A DNA stretch of 64,000 nucleotides from Occultella aeris (GCF_902703175.1 NZ_CACRYJ010000048.1:41787-105786); one strand, 5' to 3'. Numbered from the stretch's first letter, positions 17,223-27,898 are shown. A program made the numbers and translations. The notes: a model not told the origin generated them from the sequence alone.

Positions 17223-18116
17223 TCAGATCCCGCTGGGACCGGATCGGGTCCGGGTGTACCTCCTGTCCTCGACGGCGGCGCGGGTGACCTCGAGCGCCGC
17301 CTGGCTGGCGTCGTAGGTGCGCTGAGCGATCGCCACGAACACGCAGTCCACGACGGTGAGCTGAGCGAGGCGGCTGGCGGTCGCCCCTGACCGGAACGTC
17401 GTCTCCCGGGCAGCGGTGAGCAGCACGCGGTCGGCGAGCCGCGCGATCGGCGATTCGGGGGCGTTCGTCAGAGCCACCGTGGTAGCACCACGTGCCCCGG
17501 CGAGCCGGAGCGCCTCGACGGTGTCGATAGTGGTCCCGGTGTGGGAGATCCCGATCGCGACGTCCCGCTCCCCGAGCAGCGCGGCCGACGTGAGAGCGAG
17601 GTGGGAGTCGGCGTGCGCGAACGCGACCCGCCCGATCCGGTGCAGTTTCTGCTGCAGGTCCGTTGCGACCGTTCCGGAGGCGCCGACCCCGTAGATGTCC
17701 ACCCGGCCCGCCGTCGCGATGGCCTCAACCACGGCCTCGAGTTCCGGGACGGACAGGGAGCGGGCCGTGTCCTCCACGGCGCGGGCATCGGCATAGGCGA
17801 TCTTCGCGATCACGCTGGCCAGATCGTCACCCTCGGCGATGTCCCCGGTGCGCAGCTCGCGCTCGGCGACGGCATCGCTGCGGCCGGTCTCGGCGGCGAT
17901 GGCGAGCCGGAACTCCCGGTACCCGGCCAGGCCGAGCTCGTGGCACAACCGCATCACAGTCGTCTGGCTGACGCCGCTCGCCGCGGACAGGTCGGTGATG
18001 GTGGACCGCGCGGCTCGCCGGGGGTCCTCCAGCACGTACTCGGCCACGCGCCGGATCGAGGGCTGGAACTGGTCCAGGCCCCCGCGTAGGCGCAACACCA
18101 ATGGGGCTTGGATCAT
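17223..18116 (-). CDS. murR: RpiR/MurR-family regulator (HTH + SIS)
   Basis: A 297-residue regulator. The N-terminal HTH_6 domain reads ITDLSAASGVSQTTVMRLCHELGL. The C-terminal sugar-isomerase (SIS) domain begins near residue 125 (RVDIYGVGASGTVATDLQQKL) and contains GISHTGTTIDTVEALRLA. The SIS domain usually senses a phosphosugar; next to murQ this is likely MurNAc-6-phosphate or a related amino sugar. The ATG overlaps the murQ stop (ATGA). The symbol rests on context, and other RpiR paralogues look similar. Confidence 0.85.
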   Translation of the reverse strand: MIQAPLVLRLRGGLDQFQPSIRRVAEYVLEDPRRAARSTITDLSAASGVSQTTVMRLCHELGLAGYREFRLAIAAETGRSDAVAERELRTGDIAEGDDLASVIAKIAYADARAVEDTARSLSVPELEAVVEAIATAGRVDIYGVGASGTVATDLQQKLHRIGRVAFAHADSHLALTSAALLGERDVAIGISHTGTTIDTVEALRLAGARGATTVALTNAPESPIARLADRVLLTAARETTFRSGATASRLAQLTVVDCVFVAIAQRTYDASQAALEVTRAAVEDRRYTRTRSGPSGI

Positions 18117-19075
18117 CCGTGGCGCTCTCCGCGGGCGGCGGCGACGGCAGAGCGGACGCCACCGGGATCGGCGATCCGGTTCGCGTCGGGCGGGAACTCG
18201 GCGATCAGCTCGCGCGCCTGCGCGACATCGATCCCTGCGATCAGGGCCACCAGTGCGGTCCGGGCATCCCCGGCCGCGGCGAGGACCTCCGCGCAGCGCT
18301 CGGGGTCCTGGTCCGTGGCCTGCACGAGCATCCGCACCGTGCGCGCACGCAGCTTCTGGTTCGTTGGAGCGACTTCGGTCATCAGGTTCGAGTACGTCTT
18401 GCCGAGGCGGACCATGACAGCCGTGGAGAACATGTTCAGGACCATCTTCTGCGCCGTGCCCGCCTTCATCCGGGTGGAGCCCGTGATGACCTCCGGCCCG
18501 GTGTCGACGAGGACGGCCACGTCGACGTCCTCGGCCAGCGCGGCCCGGGGGTTCGTCGCGATCAGCGCGGTCCGGGCCCGGCGCTCCCGGGCATGGCTGA
18601 GGGCACCTCCCACGTACGGTGTGCGGCCGCTGGCGGCGAGGCCGATGACGAGGTCGGCAGGGCCGACATCGCCCAGATCTGCGGCCCCGGCCGTCGGGTC
18701 GTCCTCAACCCCTTCGACCGCGTGCATCATCGCGCGGTCGCCGCCGGCCAGGTGTGGCACGACGGTCTCGGGACCCACCCGGTAGGTGGGCAGCAGCTCG
18801 ACGGCGTCGAGGACGGCGAGCCGCCCGGACGTGCCGGCGCCGCTGTAGTGGATCCGTCCACCGACGCTCAGGGCTTCCACGGCGAGGTCCACCAGGGCCG
18901 TCACCTGGTCCGCGACGGCCCGGACCGCCGTCAGCACGGCCTCGTCCTCGGCGATCATCAGGCGCACCAGGTCACCGGTTCGGAGCCGGTCGACGTCCTC
19001 GGTACGAGGGTTGCGCTCCTCGGTGGGCGAGCGCAGGCCCAGCACCTCGCGCCAATCATGGGGCTTCTCGGCCAT
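18113..19075 (-). CDS. murQ: N-acetylmuramic acid 6-phosphate etherase
   Basis: A 320-residue MurQ that removes D-lactate from MurNAc-6-phosphate to give GlcNAc-6-phosphate. The ATG at 19073-19075 is favoured since AGGAAGG sits 6 nt upstream; an ATG two codons earlier touches the ribosome site. Family motifs: LRSPTEERNPRTEDVDRL, YSGAGTSGRLAVLDAVELLP, MHAVEGVEDDPTAG with the catalytic Glu region, and TGSTRMKAGTAQKMVLNMFS. It is coupled to anmK upstream and murR downstream. Confidence 0.96.
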   Translation of the reverse strand: MAEKPHDWREVLGLRSPTEERNPRTEDVDRLRTGDLVRLMIAEDEAVLTAVRAVADQVTALVDLAVEALSVGGRIHYSGAGTSGRLAVLDAVELLPTYRVGPETVVPHLAGGDRAMMHAVEGVEDDPTAGAADLGDVGPADLVIGLAASGRTPYVGGALSHARERRARTALIATNPRAALAEDVDVAVLVDTGPEVITGSTRMKAGTAQKMVLNMFSTAVMVRLGKTYSNLMTEVAPTNQKLRARTVRMLVQATDQDPERCAEVLAAAGDARTALVALIAGIDVAQARELIAEFPPDANRIADPGGVRSAVAAARGERHG

Positions 19076-19077
19076 GG

Positions 19078-20283
19078 TCATCCTTCCTCGAGAACGAGCG
19101 TGTGCACCGGGACACGTCCGGTGGGGCACGGTGCAGGCGCGGGCGGCGTCAGGGATCCGAGGACGACGGCGGACCTCGCCCCCGTCGCCCGCCGACCGTC
19201 GACGCCGGGTACCGTGCCGGGCAGTCCACGCGCCGACAGGTAGCCGAGCAGCGCGAACATGTGGGCCTCCTTCGCCTCCGCAGCCAGGCCGAGCGCATCG
19301 GAGGTGACCACACCCGATAGCCGCGAGCGTAGCCCCGCCAGCAGGGTGGCGTTGCGCACCCCGCCGCCGGACACCACGACCCGTTCGGTGCCAGGCGCGT
19401 CCCGCACGATCGCCTCCGCGACGGTCCGGACCGTGAGTTCGGTGAGCGTCGCGAACAGGTCGTTGCCGGCTGGCACCGCCACGCCGGCGGCGGCCAGTGT
19501 TGCGGCGACGTACCCGGCGTCGAACGTCTCCCGACCGGTGCTCTTCGGCAGTGGCCGGGCGTAGTACGGCTCGGCGAGCAGCACCGACAGCGCGACGGGG
19601 TCCACCCGACCCGCGGCGGCCAGGCTCCCTTCCGGATCGAAGGGGTACCCGGTGGCTGCTGCGATCGCCGCGTCCAGGAGGCAGTTGCCGGGCCCGGTGT
19701 CGCCGGCACGCACCGGACCGTCACCGACCAGGGTGATGTTCGCGATGCCGCCGATGTTCAGCGCGGCCGTCGGGCGATCGCCGAGCCAGAGCGCGTCCAG
19801 CAGGCTCACCAGCGGGGCGCCCTGACCGCCGGCGGCGATGTCGGCGGTGCGCAGGTCATGGATCACGGGCCGCCCCGTACGCGCCGCGATCCACGCCGGC
19901 GAGCCCAGTTGCAACGTGCCCCGCGCCGAGCCGGCCCGATCGCCCGCGTCACCACCGCCGTCGGGCGTGCCGTGCTCCACCCAGTGGTGCACCGTCTGGC
20001 CGTGGCTGACCACCAGATCCACGGCGCCCCACTCCTCGATCGCCCGGGCGCCCACGGCTGCGAACGCCTGCCCGATCTCGGTGTCCAGCCGGCACACCTC
20101 ACCAAGGTCGGTGGCCGCCGGCGGCAGCGCAGCCAGGATCCGTCCGCGCAATGGCGCGGGCCAGCTCCGCTCCGTATGCGCCACCATCCGCATCCGGACC
20201 ACCCCATCGGCATCGTCGAGCTCGGCCAGCGCCACGTCGATGGCATCGACCGAGGTGCCCGAACTCAGCGCGAGCACCCTCAT
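19078..20283 (-). CDS. anmK: Anhydro-N-acetylmuramic acid kinase
   Basis: A 401-residue kinase that opens and phosphorylates 1,6-anhydroMurNAc to MurNAc-6-phosphate, the substrate of MurQ. The ATG at 20281-20283 overlaps the permease stop (ATGA). The N-terminus has SSGTSVDAIDVALAEL, close to the family MSGTSxDGID. Further motifs are VSHGQTVHHW, LNIGGIANITLV, GDTGPGNCLLDA and VVVSGGGVRNATLLAGL. The Met-Ser-Gly of the first motif is replaced by Ser-Ser-Gly. It sits between the importer and murQ as the second catabolic step. Confidence 0.95.
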   Translation of the reverse strand: MRVLALSSGTSVDAIDVALAELDDADGVVRMRMVAHTERSWPAPLRGRILAALPPAATDLGEVCRLDTEIGQAFAAVGARAIEEWGAVDLVVSHGQTVHHWVEHGTPDGGGDAGDRAGSARGTLQLGSPAWIAARTGRPVIHDLRTADIAAGGQGAPLVSLLDALWLGDRPTAALNIGGIANITLVGDGPVRAGDTGPGNCLLDAAIAAATGYPFDPEGSLAAAGRVDPVALSVLLAEPYYARPLPKSTGRETFDAGYVAATLAAAGVAVPAGNDLFATLTELTVRTVAEAIVRDAPGTERVVVSGGGVRNATLLAGLRSRLSGVVTSDALGLAAEAKEAHMFALLGYLSARGLPGTVPGVDGRRATGARSAVVLGSLTPPAPAPCPTGRVPVHTLVLEEG

Positions 20284-21116
20284 CCCTTCACCGCCCCTGC
20301 CGTCAGGCCGGATGCCAGGCGCCGCTGGACGACCACGAAGAAGATCACGACCGGAACCGTGATCAGCGAGGACGCGGCCATCACCGCCCCCCAGTCCGCG
20401 GTGTTCTGGCCGAAGAATCGCTGCAGGCCCACGGCCACCGTGTACTTGTCCGCGTCCTGCAGGAACGTGAGCGCGAAGATGAACTCGTTCCAGGCGGTGA
20501 TGAACGAGAACACGCTGGTCGCCACAACGCCGGGTGCCACCAGCGGCAGCAGGACCGCCCAGAACATCCGGCCCCACGAGGCGCCGTCCATGTACGCGGC
20601 CTCCTCGACCTCCTTCGGCACCGCGGCCACGAAACCACGGAGCATCCAGACCGCGAACGGCAGCGAGAAGGCGAGGTAGACGATCACGAGGCCGAGGAGA
20701 CTGTTCAGCATCTGCAGGTTCTTCGCCTGCAGGAACAACGGGATGACCAGGGCCTCGAGCGGGACCATCTGCACGATCAGGATCAGCACGAGCACCGCCT
20801 TGCGGAACGTGAAAGCGAAGCGTGCCACCGCGACCGCGGCGAGCAGGGCCACGGCCGCGGAGATGATCACGGTCCCCACCGCCACGATCGCCGAGTTCCG
20901 CATGAACTGGCCGAACCCGCCGACGTCCAGGACCCGGACGAAGTGGTCGAGGGTCAGGTCCGTGGGGATCAGGGTGGCGCCGCGGTGCGCGGCGTCCACG
21001 TCGACCGCGCTGGAGAACATCCAGTACGCGGGGAACAGGGCGAACACTCCGATCGCAGCGACGCCGAGTGCCTTGCCGGCATTGGACCAGGCGAGGGCCG
21101 TACCGGTGCGCCTCAC
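20280..21116 (-). CDS. ABC importer permease, MalG type (MurNAc locus)
   Basis: A 278-residue CUT1 permease. The GTG at 21114-21116 overlaps the previous stop (GTGA) and has GGAGGAGGA upstream. ALGVAAIGVFALFPAYWMFSS is the first helix. The EAA loop reads VEEAAYMDGASWGRMFWAVL and the C-terminus RRLASGLTAGAVKG is typical of MalG. It lies directly upstream of anmK, so it probably imports the amino sugar that anmK and murQ degrade. Confidence 0.93.
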   Translation of the reverse strand: MRRTGTALAWSNAGKALGVAAIGVFALFPAYWMFSSAVDVDAAHRGATLIPTDLTLDHFVRVLDVGGFGQFMRNSAIVAVGTVIISAAVALLAAVAVARFAFTFRKAVLVLILIVQMVPLEALVIPLFLQAKNLQMLNSLLGLVIVYLAFSLPFAVWMLRGFVAAVPKEVEEAAYMDGASWGRMFWAVLLPLVAPGVVATSVFSFITAWNEFIFALTFLQDADKYTVAVGLQRFFGQNTADWGAVMAASSLITVPVVIFFVVVQRRLASGLTAGAVKG

Positions 21117-22081
21117 AGGTCCTCCTCCTTGAACAGGGTGCGCATGTAGACCACTGTGATGACGAGGAGGATCCCGGTGAGCAGCACCGCGATGGCCGAG
21201 CCCATGCCGTACTTGCCCTGCGCGAAGGACTGGATGTAGGACCAGACACCCAGGTTGAACACCTCGGCGTTGCCGCCGTTGCCACCCGGCATCAGATAGA
21301 TCTGGGTGAACACCTTGAAGTCCCAGATCGTGGAGAGGATCGTGACCACGGCGAAGACCGGCTTGAGCATCGGCGCAGTGATCTGCCAGAACCGTCGCCA
21401 GGCGCCGGCACCGTCCATGGTGGCCGCCTCGTAGAGCTCCTTCGGCACGGTGAGCAGGCCGGCGAGCACGGTGATCGCCACGAACGGGAAGCCGTGATGG
21501 ACCACGTTCAGGGTGGCGATGGCATAGAAGCCGAGCCGGTCCGTGTACCAGTTCACGGTGCCTGGCTCGATGATGCCGAGCCCCGCCAGTACGCTCGCCA
21601 CGAGCCCGTTCAGCGGATCGAACAGCCAGATCCAGACGTAGGTGCCGGTCACGGCGGGCACCGCCCAGGCGACCATGATCGCCGTCGAGCAGACCGTCTT
21701 CCAGAACGTGCCAAGGATGTTCAGGAACAGGGCCACCAGCGTGCCGAGTCCCACGGTCAACACCACACAGCAGGCGGCGAAGCCCACCGTGTTCGGCAGC
21801 ACGACGGTCCACAGGTAGGAGTCGCCCAGGATCGCGGCGTAGTTCGCCCAGCCGATGTAGTTCGACTCTCCGGAGACCAGTTCGCGCAGGCCGAAGTCCT
21901 GGAAGGACAGGTCCACCACGCGCACCAACGGCCACAGCAGCAGCACTGCCAGCACGACCAGGGTCGGCGCGAGCAGCACCCACGGGCGCACGGCGCGGCG
22001 CCGGGCTGCTCGGCGTCGATGCGCGTCCGGGGCCGGCCCGCGTGGCACCATCGGCGCCACGCGGGCCGTTGACGTGGTCAC
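21113..22081 (-). CDS. ABC importer permease, MalF type (MurNAc locus)
   Basis: A 322-residue CUT1 permease with six helices, starting from the GTG at 22079-22081, 1 nt after the binding-protein stop. A basic tail (HRRRAARRRAVRPW) precedes VLLAPTLVVLAVLLLWPLV. The EAA loop is YEAATMDGAGAWRRFWQITA. The partner is the permease at 20280. No ATPase is encoded nearby; a shared ATPase from elsewhere is expected. Confidence 0.93.
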   Translation of the reverse strand: MTTSTARVAPMVPRGPAPDAHRRRAARRRAVRPWVLLAPTLVVLAVLLLWPLVRVVDLSFQDFGLRELVSGESNYIGWANYAAILGDSYLWTVVLPNTVGFAACCVVLTVGLGTLVALFLNILGTFWKTVCSTAIMVAWAVPAVTGTYVWIWLFDPLNGLVASVLAGLGIIEPGTVNWYTDRLGFYAIATLNVVHHGFPFVAITVLAGLLTVPKELYEAATMDGAGAWRRFWQITAPMLKPVFAVVTILSTIWDFKVFTQIYLMPGGNGGNAEVFNLGVWSYIQSFAQGKYGMGSAIAVLLTGILLVITVVYMRTLFKEEDL

Positions 22082-22082
22082 C

Positions 22083-23405
22083 TCAGGACCCGGCGCTGAA
22101 CGTCTCGTTCATGGCGGTGACCGCCTCCGCGGCTGCCTCCTCGACACCCATCCGCCCGGTCAGGATGTTCTGGACCATGGCCTCGACGGTCTTCGCGCCC
22201 TGGATCTGACCGAACGCCGGCGTCAGCGGCACGGACCTGCCCGCCTCCAGCATCTGCTGGGCGAACGGGGCGACCAGTGGGTCCTCGTCGGCAGCGATCT
22301 CGGCCAGGGCGCTGGCCTGACCCGGGAAGTACCCGGTCTGCTCGGACCAGTCGGCGGCTGCCTGACCGGTGCTCATGAGCTCGATGAACTCCCAGCCGAG
22401 TTCCTGCTGATCGGAGTCGGCCCATACACCGAGGTGCGAGCCGCCGAGGAACGAGCCCGCCGGGCCGCCGTCACGCGACGGGATCGGGAACGCACCGATG
22501 CTCTCCATCAGATCCGGGGCATCCTGCGCGATCCTCCCCACGGTCCAGTTGCCGGCGACGATCATCCCGACGTTGCCCTGCTCGAACGCGGTGAGGGCGT
22601 CCGCCTCGTTCCAGGTGTCCGCGGCCGCGGTCGAGGAACCGTGCTCGAGTGCCAGGCCCGTGTAGTACTCCAGCCCTTCGATCGCCTCCGGGGAGTCCAG
22701 CGCAGCGGTCCAGGTACCGTCGGCCTCGGTGGCGATCTCTCCCCCGGCACCCCAGATGAACGGGTAGGCGCTGTACTGGGAGTCCCCCGGGATCGGGAAC
22801 GGGATAACGTCGGGGTCGGAAGCCTTGAGTGCCTCCACCGCGGCGGTCAGCTCCTCCCAGTTGGTGGGCGTCTCAGCGATCCCCGCCGCCTCGAACAGGT
22901 CCCGGTTGTAGATGATCGAGCGCACCCCGGCGTACCAGGGCATGCCGTAGAGCGCGCCATCGTAGGTACCCGCCTCGGCGAGCCCTTCGACGAGGTCGCC
23001 GTCCAGGCCCGCCCCCTCGATGCTGGCCGTCAGGTCCGCGAGCACACCGAGCTCGGCGAACTCGGCGGTCCAGGTGGTGCCCACCTCGGCCACATCCGGC
23101 CCCGTGCCGCCCGCGATCGAGGTGACGAACTTGTCATGGGCACCGTCCCAGGGCTGGAACTGCACATCCAGCTCCGCGCCGGTCCGGGCCGTGAACTCCT
23201 CAGCAACGCCTTCGAAGTAGCCGCCGGCGTCCGGGTTGGTGCCTTCCATGATCCAGACGGTGAGCGTCTGTCCCTCGAAGCCACCGCTCTCCTCGGTGCC
23301 GCTGCCGGCGTCCGTCGGCTCGTCCGCGTTGTCGCCGCCACTGCCGCACGCCGCCAGCGCCAGAACCAGGGCGCCAGCCGTCAGTGCGGGAATCGATCTC
23401 CTCAT
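22083..23405 (-). CDS. ABC importer binding lipoprotein (MurNAc locus)
   Basis: A 440-residue family-1 solute-binding lipoprotein. The ATG at 23403-23405 (MRRSIPAL) has GAGGGAG upstream. The signal peptide ends in lipobox ALAAC (about C20), followed by an acidic/Gly linker and the mature start LTVWIMEGTNPDAGGYFEGV. It is the first gene of the leftward seven-gene run to GHL10. The ligand is inferred from context as MurNAc, anhydroMurNAc or a muropeptide sugar. Confidence 0.92.
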   Translation of the reverse strand: MRRSIPALTAGALVLALAACGSGGDNADEPTDAGSGTEESGGFEGQTLTVWIMEGTNPDAGGYFEGVAEEFTARTGAELDVQFQPWDGAHDKFVTSIAGGTGPDVAEVGTTWTAEFAELGVLADLTASIEGAGLDGDLVEGLAEAGTYDGALYGMPWYAGVRSIIYNRDLFEAAGIAETPTNWEELTAAVEALKASDPDVIPFPIPGDSQYSAYPFIWGAGGEIATEADGTWTAALDSPEAIEGLEYYTGLALEHGSSTAAADTWNEADALTAFEQGNVGMIVAGNWTVGRIAQDAPDLMESIGAFPIPSRDGGPAGSFLGGSHLGVWADSDQQELGWEFIELMSTGQAAADWSEQTGYFPGQASALAEIAADEDPLVAPFAQQMLEAGRSVPLTPAFGQIQGAKTVEAMVQNILTGRMGVEEAAAEAVTAMNETFSAGS

Positions 23406-23613
23406 GCCGAACACTCCCTCGCGTCCGGCTGTCGTCCCCCGCCGGTCCAGGGTGGCGCGCCGGCCTCGTCGCCGACACGCGTGGTGGTGATTTCTTCCTA
23501 GATCCCCTGCTTGTTGGGAAACTATCATCATCCCGGCTGGGGCAACAGGGGCGGTCGAGCGAAGATGCAGCGGATCCGACTCGGGCGAGCCCGAGACGTG
23601 CTACTCCTACGTG

Positions 23614-24261
23614 ATGACCACGGCCTACCCGCTGCTCGAGCGGGTCTACGCGATCGACAACGGCGATGCGCACGTCCCCGAACTCAATCGGCGCAACCCG
23701 ACTTCCCCACGCAGCCGTACGGTGACGCACGACGAGGCCATGGCGTACTGGGTGGCCTTCCGCGCGCTGCTCAACCCGTATGAGCTGGCCGCGCACCAGT
23801 TGCGTCAGGGCAACGCTGCCGGCCTCGATGACGCAGTCGCCTACCTCGACGCGCGTCCGCGCTTCTTCGGTTCCGGTTACCTGGCCGAGGAGTTGATGCA
23901 CGCCCTCTCCGTGGGCCCCGACCCCGGTTCGTACAAGCCGCTTCTCCGTCGCCTGGTGGTGCGGGATACCCCCCTCCTGCCGCGCAGGTCCTTGCGATAC
24001 ATGGCGCAGTTGGCGGCACGGGTCTGGGATGAGTCCCTCGATCACGACCTCACCCGGCTCGAGCGGGGGCCGGCTCACCGAGCGGCTTGGACCGCACGCA
24101 TGGTTCGCACACGAGTCCCTCTGGTCCTGGTGTCACGGGGCGGGCAGGGTCGCCTCGGTCACCTGGGCAAGATGCGCCAACTCGACGCCCAGATCTGCTC
24201 CGCCGCGCGATTTCCTGAGTCCAACACGTGCCGACCGACCGATGGAGACCGGTCAGGCTGA
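23614..24261 (+). CDS. Hypothetical protein, C-terminus doubtful
   Basis: I do not recognise this 215-residue protein. An ATG at 23614 follows a GTG at 23611; neither has a clear ribosome site. Residues 1-150 look like a real, mostly helical protein (AMAYWVAFRALLNPYELAAHQ, cited in part) with codon use like its neighbours. After about LDHDLTRLERG the third positions become clearly richer in A and T, the sequence turns low in character, and another frame stays open across the same bases. A frameshift or decayed C-terminus is possible. It has no obvious operon partner. Confidence 0.5.
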   Translation: MTTAYPLLERVYAIDNGDAHVPELNRRNPTSPRSRTVTHDEAMAYWVAFRALLNPYELAAHQLRQGNAAGLDDAVAYLDARPRFFGSGYLAEELMHALSVGPDPGSYKPLLRRLVVRDTPLLPRRSLRYMAQLAARVWDESLDHDLTRLERGPAHRAAWTARMVRTRVPLVLVSRGGQGRLGHLGKMRQLDAQICSAARFPESNTCRPTDGDRSG

Positions 24262-24327
24262 GGTACCCGTCGGCCGGCGGAAGCGGCCTCGCGGTGGGCC
24301 GCGATCAGTGGGAGTGCCGGGTCTTGC

Positions 24328-24333
24328 TACGGT
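24328..24333 (+). promoter_or_regulatory. -10 box of a leaderless promoter
   Basis: TACGGT ends 7 nt before the GTG at 24341. It decides the start of the membrane protein, whose frame is open much further upstream. Confidence 0.55.
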
Positions 24334-24340
24334 GACTGGC

Positions 24341-25003
24341 GTGTTCTCGGACTGGAAGCGTCGGCGTGCTGCCCGGCGCGTCAAGCCCGGGGATGGGCAC
24401 GCGCTCCAACGCTTCCGCTGGTGGCAGTTGCTCTCGCGCGCGCTGTTCCATCTGTCCCTGACCGCTGCGGACGGCGAGCGGGAGACCTGGTCCGTCGACG
24501 TACGCCTCTGGGGAGACTCGAACGGGGAGGTCCGAGCGGAGCTCTATCGTGACGGCCAGCACTACGCCAGGTCCAAGCTTCCGGCCGCGTTCTCCGTGCC
24601 TGGCGGCACGGTGGAGGTGGAAACCAGCAGCTATGGGCTGAAGCGCTGCCACTACGTGAGCGACGCCGGCGCCGTGCGGCAACTCCGTCCGGACCCTGCT
24701 TCCGCCGAGGGCCGTCGCGCGCGCCTGGAGCGCAGGCGGCCCGGCCTGAGCCGCACCATCGGGTTCGCGAGCGTGGTTGTCCTCGTCGTTGCTCTTGCCC
24801 TCGGCATCCCGCAGATCGTTGAGGAGATCTCGCAGATCCCGCCCGTGGCGGCCAACCTCGGTACCTTCACCTCACCGATCCAGCTCCCCACGTGGCTCAA
24901 CGTCGCACTCGTGCTGGCCACCCTCGTGGCCAGCACCGAACGCGCGCTGCGGCTGCGCTATCACTGGCTGCTCGACGGAGGGCTGTTCGACGGCGAGGGC
25001 TGA
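24341..25003 (+). CDS. Hypothetical membrane protein
   Basis: A 220-residue protein I cannot assign to a family. The start is the GTG at 24341 (MFSDWKRRRAARR), set by a TACGGT box 7 nt before. Residues 1-140 form a soluble, probably beta-rich region (ETWSVDVRLWGDSNGEVRAE) that contains AELYRDGQHYARSKLPAAF. Two membrane helices follow at about 150-170 (VVVLVVALALGIPQIV) and 190-205 (VALVLATLVASTERAL). The basic N-terminus suggests a cytoplasmic start. It converges on the thioesterase gene. Confidence 0.7.
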   Translation: MFSDWKRRRAARRVKPGDGHALQRFRWWQLLSRALFHLSLTAADGERETWSVDVRLWGDSNGEVRAELYRDGQHYARSKLPAAFSVPGGTVEVETSSYGLKRCHYVSDAGAVRQLRPDPASAEGRRARLERRRPGLSRTIGFASVVVLVVALALGIPQIVEEISQIPPVAANLGTFTSPIQLPTWLNVALVLATLVASTERALRLRYHWLLDGGLFDGEG

Positions 25004-25017
25004 GCGCACCCGGTGGC

Positions 25018-25479
25018 TCAGCCGCGGCGCCGGAACTCGATCGGTTCCTCGAGGAGGGGCTCGAGCGCACCGCGCTCGTCGTCGGTGAGCCGCCGAGGCC
25101 GCCCGGAGGCGGCGTCGACCATGACGATCGACGTCGCCGCCCGGGCGCAGACCTGCCCGCCTGGGCCGTGCACCTCGTAGCAGACCTCGAGGCTGGCCCC
25201 GCCGATCCTGCCGATCCACAACTCGACCTGGACCGGCTCCTGGCGGTACTCCAGCGGGGCCAGATACTCGATCTCCTGCCGAGCGACCAGTGTGTAGCTG
25301 GACGCTCCGGCCCCGCCGGCCAGCACCTTCGTGGCAGCCGATTCGCGATCATCACCCGTGGCCCAGAACGTGGCGATACGGGCCTCCTCGAGGAGAGTCA
25401 GCATCGCCGCGTTGTTGACGTGGCCATAAGCGTCCAGGTCGGCCCAGCGCATCGGCACCGGGACACTGATCCGTGGCAC
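25018..25479 (-). CDS. Acyl-CoA thioesterase (4HBT hot-dog family)
   Basis: A 153-residue single hot-dog protein of the YbgC/4-hydroxybenzoyl-CoA thioesterase type. The signature RWADLDAYGHVNNAAMLTLL holds the catalytic Asp. QEIEYLAPLEYRQEPVQVEL is the second conserved strand. The GTG start lies 3 nt after the ettA stop, so it is co-transcribed with ettA. The natural acyl group is unknown. Confidence 0.9.
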   Translation of the reverse strand: MPRISVPVPMRWADLDAYGHVNNAAMLTLLEEARIATFWATGDDRESAATKVLAGGAGASSYTLVARQEIEYLAPLEYRQEPVQVELWIGRIGGASLEVCYEVHGPGGQVCARAATSIVMVDAASGRPRRLTDDERGALEPLLEEPIEFRRRG

Positions 25480-25482
25480 GGA

Positions 25483-27165
<1,683 letters not shown>

Positions 27166-27313
27166 AACTCTCCCAGGACTGGATACGGGGTGATCAACCC
27201 CTAACCCTACGCACCGCAGCCCTGGATGTCGTATCGCTCGTCCACCGAGCCAGGGCACCGCGCCGGGCGCGCCCGGGCGCGCCGACAGCGTGCGCCGAGC
27301 TCCGCCGTCGGCT

Positions 27314-27347
27314 GCGGTGCGGTCCGAGTCCGCACGGACCGCACCGC
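27314..27347 (-). terminator. Hairpin after the SSB gene
   Basis: GCGGTGCGGTCCG (27314-27326) pairs perfectly with 27335-27347 around an 8-nt loop, a 13-bp stem 5 nt after the SSB stop. No U tract follows, which is common in high-GC hosts. Confidence 0.6.
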
Positions 27348-27352
27348 TCGGG

Positions 27353-27898
27353 TCAGAACGGGGCCCCGACCTTCTCGACGAGCGACTGGCCGTCCTCGAA
27401 CTGCGACGTTCCGTCGTTCGGGTCCTCGGCATCCGGGTCCTGCTCGAGTGCGTCGTCCAGCGGGTCGGGTGGTGCCTCCTCGTCGGACACCTCGGCGAGG
27501 CCGGAGACATCCACCGACCCGTCCGCCGCGTCCCGCCGCACCTTCCGGACCGAGGCGACGGCACGGCTGATCTCCACCCCGAACGCGGTCGGTCGGATGA
27601 CGGGCTCCCACCCGGAGCCGCCGTCCTTCGTCTCGTACACGTGGAAGGACAGCCGACCCTGGACGAGCACGGCGTCGCCCTTGTGCACACTCTCGGAGAT
27701 GTTCGTGGCAAGGTCGCCGTTCGCCTTCACCGCGTACCACTGGGTGGCGCCGTCGGTCCACTCCTGCGACTTGCGGTCGAAATAGCGGGGCGTGGTGGCG
27801 ACGCTCACGCTGACGAACGGCGGGCGCCCATCGTTGAGGTAGAGCGTGGGGGTCTGACCCACGTGTCCTTGGATCGTGACTTCGACGTCCTTCGGCAT
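27353..27898 (-). CDS. ssb: Single-stranded DNA-binding protein (SSB paralogue)
   Basis: A 181-residue OB-fold protein of the SSB family. MPKDVEVTIQGHVGQTPTLY starts the fold, and WYAVKANGDLATNISESVHKGDAVLVQGRL (cited as WYAVKANGDLA and KGDAVLVQGRL) matches strands 3-4. The C-terminal third is acidic and disordered but ends EKVGAPF, not the DDDIPF tail that recruits partners. It is not beside rpsF/rpsR, so it is probably a second SSB, perhaps used in competence or repair rather than replication. That role is inference. Confidence 0.87.
   Translation of the reverse strand: MPKDVEVTIQGHVGQTPTLYLNDGRPPFVSVSVATTPRYFDRKSQEWTDGATQWYAVKANGDLATNISESVHKGDAVLVQGRLSFHVYETKDGGSGWEPVIRPTAFGVEISRAVASVRKVRRDAADGSVDVSGLAEVSDEEAPPDPLDDALEQDPDAEDPNDGTSQFEDGQSLVEKVGAPF

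Noticed and set aside
23516..23534. Imperfect palindrome GGGAAACTATCATCATCCC before the MurNAc operon as a MurR operator
   Set aside because: Only the outer 4 bp of each arm pair; too weak to list as an operator without comparison to relatives.
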